Assembly: GCA_036794395.1 (NCBI GenBank)
Contig: DAIRGS010000116.1
Coordinates: 1-20,026 of the forward strand
Origin: DASXMX01 sp036794395
Lineage (GTDB): Bacteria > Planctomycetota > Phycisphaerae > Tepidisphaerales > Tepidisphaeraceae
Length of the DNA stretch: 20,026 bases
Direction of reading: 5' to 3'
Shown: one piece after another, positions 15,461 to 20,026 of the stretch
Layout: each line of letters opens with the position of its first letter
How positions within the stretch are numbered: the first letter of the stretch is position 1
Program-made: the position numbers and the translations under genes
Notes under the pieces: generated by a model
What the model saw: the letters and a program-made list of their open reading frames with translations, nothing else
Databases searched by the model: none
What the model was told of the DNA's origin: nothing

Positions 15461-16408
15461 TCAACCGGCTTTCTGGGCGGCCAGTTCCTTGCGGAAATCA
15501 GCTACGTTCTTGGCGTCGATCACACGCACACCCGTGTCCACGATCGGCGGATTGGGAACCGCCGCCTTGCCCTTGTCCGCAAGCTCCTTGAGAAGCTTCG
15601 ACGAGCGATACCCAAACTCGAACGGCTTCTGCACCACCGTGCAACTCACCGTGCCCGACTGAATTCCGTCCAGCGTTCCATCCTCCTCATCAAACACCGC
15701 CGCCAGCACTTTCCCCTTTTTCCCGCTGGCATCGATCGCCGCCACAATCGCCGGCCCGTTGTACGACCACAATCCGCACGCCAGATTGAGATCGGAATAA
15801 GCATTCAGTACATCTTCAACATTCGTCCGAGCCTTGTTGCGATCCGTGGCGTCTTCCTTCTGGGCAACAATCTCGATGTTGCGCCCCTTGATCGATTCCT
15901 TCACGCCATCCAGTCGCTGCTTGGCATTGTCGGCCGACAAAACACCGACAAACACCGCCATCTTTCCCCCACTAGGAAGCAGCTTGACAATCTGCTCGCC
16001 CAGCGCCTTTCCGGCTTCAAAATTGTTGGTTCCGATGTAGGCCAGCCGATTAGATTTCGCGGCGTCCGAATCGAAGCAAATCACATTACACTTTGCCGCG
16101 GCCTTGTTGAGCGCATCAATCTGATCGTCCGGAGCGATTACGCTCACCGCGATTCCGCTATACCCCTGGCTGACCAGGTCCTCAATGATCTGGTTCTGCT
16201 GCTCGACCTTCCCATCGGCCGGCATCTTAATATCAATCGTCACCCCCGATTCCTTCTCATACTTGTGCACGCCCGCCGCCGCGATTTTCCAGAATTCAGA
16301 CGCGTTGTTGGTGACAAACGCGAGCTGGACATGCTTTTCCCTCTTGCAACTTCCCACCATTCCAATCAACACCATCACCGCGCACAGCCGCATCACCCGG
16401 ATTCGCAT
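15461..16408 (-). CDS. Sugar ABC transporter substrate-binding lipoprotein (RbsB-like)
   Basis: The 315-residue product is a periplasmic-binding-protein-like lipoprotein with the RbsB/Peripla_BP_4 architecture. The N-terminus MRIRVMRLCAVMVLIGMVGS precedes Cys21, a lipobox that would anchor it after processing. The mature part opens HVQLAFVTNNASEFWKIAAA, a typical first strand and ligand-contact region, and contains IAVSVIAPDDQIDALNKAAA, characteristic of this class. The start is the ATG at 16406-16408, with AGGAG eight bases upstream. A longer frame to 16540 would add 44 non-homologous residues and overlap the divergent lyase gene, so I reject it. It is the first gene of the transporter operon. 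The ligand is not predictable from sequence alone. Confidence 0.9.
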   Translation of the reverse strand: MRIRVMRLCAVMVLIGMVGSCKREKHVQLAFVTNNASEFWKIAAAGVHKYEKESGVTIDIKMPADGKVEQQNQIIEDLVSQGYSGIAVSVIAPDDQIDALNKAAAKCNVICFDSDAAKSNRLAYIGTNNFEAGKALGEQIVKLLPSGGKMAVFVGVLSADNAKQRLDGVKESIKGRNIEIVAQKEDATDRNKARTNVEDVLNAYSDLNLACGLWSYNGPAIVAAIDASGKKGKVLAAVFDEEDGTLDGIQSGTVSCTVVQKPFEFGYRSSKLLKELADKGKAAVPNPPIVDTGVRVIDAKNVADFRKELAAQKAG

Positions 16409-16457
16409 TGCTTCGTCTCCTGATTTCAGATTAGTCCTCACTTCGCCTTGGCGGCGG

Positions 16458-16463
16458 ATCATA
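16458..16463 (-). promoter_or_regulatory. Candidate -10 box for the transporter operon
   Basis: TATGAT (on the minus strand) matches five of six bases of the sigma-70 -10 consensus, about 50 bases upstream of the binding-protein start. The -35 region is weak, so a regulator may be needed. The intergenic space of 104 bases also serves the divergent lyase gene. Confidence 0.3.
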
Positions 16464-16512
16464 CCGGAAATCAACCCGCGAACGAAGAAGTCGCGTCGCG
16501 GTATCTCCTGAT

Positions 16513-18540
16513 GTGACAAATGCACGTCTACTCCTCGCATTCGCGTCCCTGATCATGGGCTCGGTCCCCATCGCCCGCGCCGCCGATAACGCTCAGCCCA
16601 AACCCTTCGTTCACCCCGGCATACTTCAAACCCGGGCCGATCTGGATTTAATGAAGTCCAAAATTCGCGAGAACGAGCAACCCTGGAAAGGCGCCTGGGA
16701 GCGTCTCCTCAGCCAGTCTTATTCGTCACTGAAGTTCGTCCCCAAGCCCGCCGAGCACGTAATCCGCGGCCCCTTCGGCCGTCCCAGCATCGGCAGCAAT
16801 GAGTTAATCGCCAGCGCCAATGCCGCCGAGAGCCATGCCCTTCAATGGTACGTAACCGGCAACAAAGCCCACGCCGCCAAGGTAATCGAGATTTTCAATG
16901 CATGGTCTCCCATCCTGAACGATTTTCAACAAAACGACGCCAAGCTCCTGGCCGGTTGGACCGGCCATCAACTTCTCGCCGCCGCCGAAATCATCCGCTA
17001 CACTGACGCCGGATGGTTGCAAACCGATATCGACCAGTTCAAGAAAATGATCCTCGGCGTGTATTACCCGCTGATCAAAGACTTCTACCCCGACGCCAAT
17101 GGCAACTGGGACGCCGCCATCATGGACACCATGCTCTGCATCGGTATCTTCTGCGACGATCACGACATCTTCGATCGCGCTGTCGACCATTACCTTCGCG
17201 GGCATCTAAACGGCGGCATCACTCATTACGTCTACCCAAGCGGCCAATGCCAGGAAAGCACTCGTGATCAGGCCCACACCCAGCTCGGCCTCGGCGAAAT
17301 GGCCCAGGCCTGCCAGGTCGCCTGGATTCAGGGCATCGACCTGTTCGGGTCAGCCAACAACCGACTCGCCCTCGGCTACGAGTACACCGCCCAATACATG
17401 CTCGGCCAAAACGTCCAGTGCGAAAACACGATTTCCCAAACCGGCCGCGGAAAATTCAGCGACATCTATTTTGTCGCTTACGATCATTACCATTTCGAAA
17501 AAGGGCTGCCGATGCCCTATGTCGCCATGGCCGTCGAGCAAACCGCTCCGCGCTCGCACACCGTTTTGACCATGTACAAAGGCCCGCGCACTGGCGTAAC
17601 GATCACAACACAACCCGCGCCCACCCCTGATCCTTTCGCACTTGCCGCCGGCGCGGCTAACGCGCCAACAGCCACACCCCGGCCAGGCGCCATCACAGTA
17701 GAACCCGGCAACTCCATCCAAGCCGCCCTGGATTCAGCTCAGAAAAATGGCGGATGGGTCGTCCTTGCCCAGGGTGTGCATACTCTCCCCGCCGCGCTGC
17801 GCATTCCCAACGGTGTAACCCTTGCCGGCCAAGGCCGAAACACGATCGTCTGGCTCGATCCCCACCTCACCGGCCCGGCAATCGTCAATGCCGATGACGC
17901 CCCACACGATATCGCCCTCCGAGATTTTGTAGTTGAAGGGGCCATAGCCACCGGATTGTCCACGGATCCCAACACTGGCCGCCGCACGCGTAGCCGGCCA
18001 GGCGCTCTCTCTCGCGCAGGAGTTTTTCTGGCCCCCCGCGGCCAGGAACCCGCCCGCAATCTTCGTATAGAACACCTCACCGTCCGCAACTGCACTGCCA
18101 CCGGAGTCCAGATAAACGCGTCCCACAACGTAACAGTCGAAGCATCCAGCTTCACCGATAATGGAAATCTCAATGCCGACACGACCGCAAATCTACTTCT
18201 CATCCAGGTAAGCGCTTCCACGCTCGCCCACACCCGCGTGAATAATTCACCGTCCGGCTGCGGAATAAGACTCCTGGATTGCAAAGACATATCCATCACC
18301 TCAAACGAAATCGCCCGAAACGCCCGCGATGGGATCCACCTCATTGATTCAATCAACCTGCATGTCCACGGAAACCTGATCGAAGGCAACGAAGCCGACG
18401 CCGTAGCAGCAGATGCCAGCCGCGTAATCGATGTGACAGGAAACCTGATTCAAAACAACACCGGGTTCGCAGTCCCCCCGGCAAAAGATGTCGATCTTAC
18501 AGTGCGAGACAAGCGCGGGAATGATAACGGCAGAAATTGA
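16513..18540 (+). CDS. Exported alginate-lyase-domain / beta-helix protein
   Basis: The 675-residue product has a signal peptide (MTNARLLLAFASLIMGSVPI then ARA-AD, cleaved near residue 23). An alginate-lyase-type helical domain (PF05426-like) spans about 30-350. It includes GNWDAAIMDTMLCIG (197-211) and GQCQESTRDQAHTQLGLGEM (244-263), with His255 a candidate catalytic residue. A Pro/Ala/Thr-rich linker (about 357-392) leads to a right-handed parallel beta-helix (395-665). That part has repeated N-rich turns (NLRIEHLTVRNCTATGVQIN, ISITSNEIARNARDGIHLID), a fold used by pectin lyases and carbohydrate-binding proteins. It may cleave uronate polysaccharide outside the cell; the substrate is inferred. 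The start is a GTG at 16513 with no Shine-Dalgarno sequence, chosen because it gives the signal peptide. It is divergent from the ABC transporter operon. Confidence 0.82.
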   Translation: MTNARLLLAFASLIMGSVPIARAADNAQPKPFVHPGILQTRADLDLMKSKIRENEQPWKGAWERLLSQSYSSLKFVPKPAEHVIRGPFGRPSIGSNELIASANAAESHALQWYVTGNKAHAAKVIEIFNAWSPILNDFQQNDAKLLAGWTGHQLLAAAEIIRYTDAGWLQTDIDQFKKMILGVYYPLIKDFYPDANGNWDAAIMDTMLCIGIFCDDHDIFDRAVDHYLRGHLNGGITHYVYPSGQCQESTRDQAHTQLGLGEMAQACQVAWIQGIDLFGSANNRLALGYEYTAQYMLGQNVQCENTISQTGRGKFSDIYFVAYDHYHFEKGLPMPYVAMAVEQTAPRSHTVLTMYKGPRTGVTITTQPAPTPDPFALAAGAANAPTATPRPGAITVEPGNSIQAALDSAQKNGGWVVLAQGVHTLPAALRIPNGVTLAGQGRNTIVWLDPHLTGPAIVNADDAPHDIALRDFVVEGAIATGLSTDPNTGRRTRSRPGALSRAGVFLAPRGQEPARNLRIEHLTVRNCTATGVQINASHNVTVEASSFTDNGNLNADTTANLLLIQVSASTLAHTRVNNSPSGCGIRLLDCKDISITSNEIARNARDGIHLIDSINLHVHGNLIEGNEADAVAADASRVIDVTGNLIQNNTGFAVPPAKDVDLTVRDKRGNDNGRN

Positions 18541-18711
18541 ATCGTTTGACCGAAGAACTTCTCGCGACCAAAGCCAAAGCCATTCCCAAAGCTGCCGTGG
18601 TCGGCGCAGCTTCCTGAGCTTCCTCGTCTCGATCCTTTCAGCGCAGGCCCGCAATGTATTTCTACGCCGGGCATGGAATCGTTGAGAAATGGTCGCCAAT
18701 ATCCCTTAACG

Positions 18712-19458
18712 TCATACCGCGCTCCCCAAAAACGCCTGCCCGATCAAAACGCCGCCAATCACAATCAATCCCCCATACACGTACCTGAAAAACCCATCCC
18801 CGCGCAATCGGTGGTTCATCGCCCGGCCAATTACAATCGCCGCCACCGCGCCCGGCAACGCCAGCAGGAAATACCGCGTGACCGCCGGCGCCCACAGCCC
18901 CATCGCCGCGTACCCGATCAGCCCCATCAGACTCGCCGGCAAAAAATACCCCTGAAGCGTCGCCCGAAAATGCTGCGGCGACCACCCTCTCGTCGATCCA
19001 TAAATCGCCAACGGCGGCCCGTTCATCCCATACGCGCCGCCAAGAATCCCCGAGACAAATCCCACCGCCAACATCCACGTCAATCGGTCTTTCTCCAGCC
19101 GCAAACTCGTTCGAAAGCGCAGCGAGTAAACCGAAAACCCCACGATCACCACCCCCAGAATCAGCTTGACCGCATGGTCGTTCACCCGCGTCAATAAAAT
19201 CAGGCCCAGTGGAATTCCAAGCAGCGAAGAAACCACCAGCCACGCCGCACTGCGAATTTCAATCTTCCGCCAATCCTGAACCACGATCACCCCCGCCACC
19301 ATCACTGAAACCAGCACCGCCAGCGGCGCCGCCACCGCAACCGGTATCCGCAACGCCAGCAACGGCACCGCAACCAGCGCCTCTCCAAACCCCAGCGTCG
19401 AACGAATCAACGTCGCAATGAATATGACTACGATTACATGAAGTGTCGTCGCGTCCAT
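18712..19458 (-). CDS. TauE/SafE-family membrane permease
   Basis: The 248-residue protein is almost wholly hydrophobic, with about eight membrane segments. It belongs to the TauE/SafE (sulfite exporter-like) family. Both family repeats are visible: the first around IRSTLGFGEALVAVPLLALR near the N-terminus and the second around VSGILGGAYGMNGPPLAIYG in the middle, each with the glycine-rich re-entrant-like motif. Members move sulfite, sulfoacetate or other organic anions; the substrate here is unknown. The start is uncertain: the ATG at 19458 has GGGAG only two bases away, and TTG codons at 19467 and 19470 lie just after AGGAG. It is convergent with the lyase gene and divergent from the LEPR-motif gene, with no shared operon. 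Confidence 0.85.
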   Translation of the reverse strand: MDATTLHVIVVIFIATLIRSTLGFGEALVAVPLLALRIPVAVAAPLAVLVSVMVAGVIVVQDWRKIEIRSAAWLVVSSLLGIPLGLILLTRVNDHAVKLILGVVIVGFSVYSLRFRTSLRLEKDRLTWMLAVGFVSGILGGAYGMNGPPLAIYGSTRGWSPQHFRATLQGYFLPASLMGLIGYAAMGLWAPAVTRYFLLALPGAVAAIVIGRAMNHRLRGDGFFRYVYGGLIVIGGVLIGQAFLGSAV

Positions 19459-19507
19459 CGCTCCCAACAACTCTCCTTTACACCACGCTTGCCCGAGCTA
19501 TCGCCGT

Positions 19508-19559
19508 CGGGTCAAACCCTATTACAATCAGTCCTCAATGTGAACTTACGTTTGACCCG
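19508..19559. repeat. 52-bp inverted-repeat element
   Basis: CGGGTCAAAC (19508-19517) and GTTTGACCCG (19550-19559) are perfect 10-base arms around a 32-base spacer. The centre-to-centre distance is 42 bp, four helical turns. It lies in the 293-base gap between the divergent TauE-family and LEPR-motif genes. It is either a paired operator or a REP-like element; its size and GGG-rich ends resemble the 58-bp element at 4512-4569. No gene is seen in 19471-19750 outside this. Confidence 0.6.
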
Positions 19560-19751
19560 TGCGGAGTCTTTTAGTCTAGAACTTTGTGAACTATCGTCTG
19601 TGCGCCTCGTAAAGACTGGACAGGATCCGGTTCGTCCACAAAACCGCGCCGAACAGCGGAGAATTTCAGGTTGTCGTTTTCCCGGGCTAAGCTCTTCGCC
19701 GCAGGACTACTCCTGGTCGCCGCGCTGCTTTTGCATCTTGATCCGCACCCC

Positions 19752-20026
19752 ATGAGGAACCGCATGACCGCAACCGCTGCCACCTCGTCTAGACTCCTCA
19801 TCGAGCTTCTCGAACCACGACAACTCTTATCCGCCGCCCCGGTCGTTTCCTCCACATACCTCCGGCCCGCGCCTGTTGTTCACGCGGCCCATCACCCGCA
19901 CCATCCCCGTCAAGCCCGCCTCGTCGCCCAAGCTGCCGCCGCTTCAACCCCAACCACCCAACCCACAATCGCCCCCACCTACTCCATTAAGCGCCCCAAA
20001 ATTCACCGCCCCGCCCGCCCCGGCAC
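19752..20026 (+). CDS. LEPR-motif exported protein, 5' part only
   Basis: The reading frame starts at the ATG at 19752 (or 19764) and is open to the window edge (91 codons visible). Residues 20-28 read LEPRQLLSA, the N-terminal motif found on many large planctomycete surface or extracellular proteins and thought to direct export. What follows is low-complexity: His/Pro/Ala/Gln-rich (VVHAAHHPHHPRQARLVAQA), then Thr/Pro-rich. The main domain lies beyond the edge, so function cannot be given. The same frame is open upstream to 19590 and encodes a hydrophobic stretch from a TTG at 19671 (SFSRAKLFAAGLLLVAALLL), preceded by GGAG nine bases before. A longer start is therefore possible. Confidence 0.8.
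   Translation, partial: MRNRMTATAATSSRLLIELLEPRQLLSAAPVVSSTYLRPAPVVHAAHHPHHPRQARLVAQAAAASTPTTQPTIAPTYSIKRPKIHRPARPG

Noticed and set aside
14026..15591. 521-residue plus-strand reading frame
   Set aside because: It is antisense to the ABC ATPase gene; the ATPase motifs are complete on the minus strand.
16409..16540. 44-residue N-terminal extension of the substrate-binding protein
   Set aside because: The ATG at 16408 has a strong AGGAG site and starts a lipoprotein signal; the extension would bury the signal and overlap the divergent gene.
18546..18617. Short frame TEELLATKAKAIPKAAVVGAA after the lyase gene
   Set aside because: Only about 23 codons with a TTG start and no ribosome site; nothing supports a real gene.

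Overview
The window looks like a chromosomal segment from a GC-rich planctomycete, most likely of the class Phycisphaerae. Three things support this. One is a protein starting with the planctomycete N-terminal motif LEPRxLLSA, cut off by the right edge. The second is a large Pirellula/Verrucomicrobium-type dehydrogenase with a C-terminal CxxCH haem domain. The third is a small protein family (MTEAEW...GPHVRGCWVVDLLLG) that I know as expanded in planctomycetes. The exact lineage is inference.

Left part (1-5.9 kb): housekeeping genes mixed with repeats and debris. It holds arfB (ribosome rescue), a 26-bp-arm inverted repeat, a 130-bp array of TGCAACG heptamers spaced every 10 bp, and fumC (class II fumarase). 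Next comes a scar in which the first 96 bp of fumC plus its upstream region are duplicated 503 bp away, with the N-terminus of a REP-associated tyrosine transposase between the copies. Then follow the planctomycete unknown-function gene, a small Cys-containing reading frame split by a 58-bp inverted-repeat element, and an exported trypsin-like protease-fold protein on the minus strand.

Middle (5.9-8.1 kb): ygfZ (folate-dependent Fe-S/tRNA-modification protein) on the minus strand and a divergent alpha/beta hydrolase.

Catabolic block (8.1-18.5 kb): five minus-strand genes run in the order substrate-binding lipoprotein, sugar ABC ATPase, sugar ABC permease, haem-binding dehydrogenase, UxaA-family altronate dehydratase. 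A plus-strand exported protein with an alginate-lyase-type domain fused to a right-handed beta-helix is read divergently from the transporter. Taken together this suggests extracellular cleavage of a uronate-containing polysaccharide, ABC import of products, periplasmic oxidation by the haem protein, and dehydration of a hexonate by UxaA. The substrate is inferred, not shown.

Right edge (18.7-20.0 kb): a TauE/SafE-family permease, a 52-bp inverted-repeat element, and the 5' end of the LEPR-motif protein.

I see no rRNA, tRNA, CRISPR array or complete mobile element. The most unusual items are the phased TGCAACG array, the fumC duplication around a transposase remnant, and the inverted-repeat insertion whose exact removal restores a reading frame.
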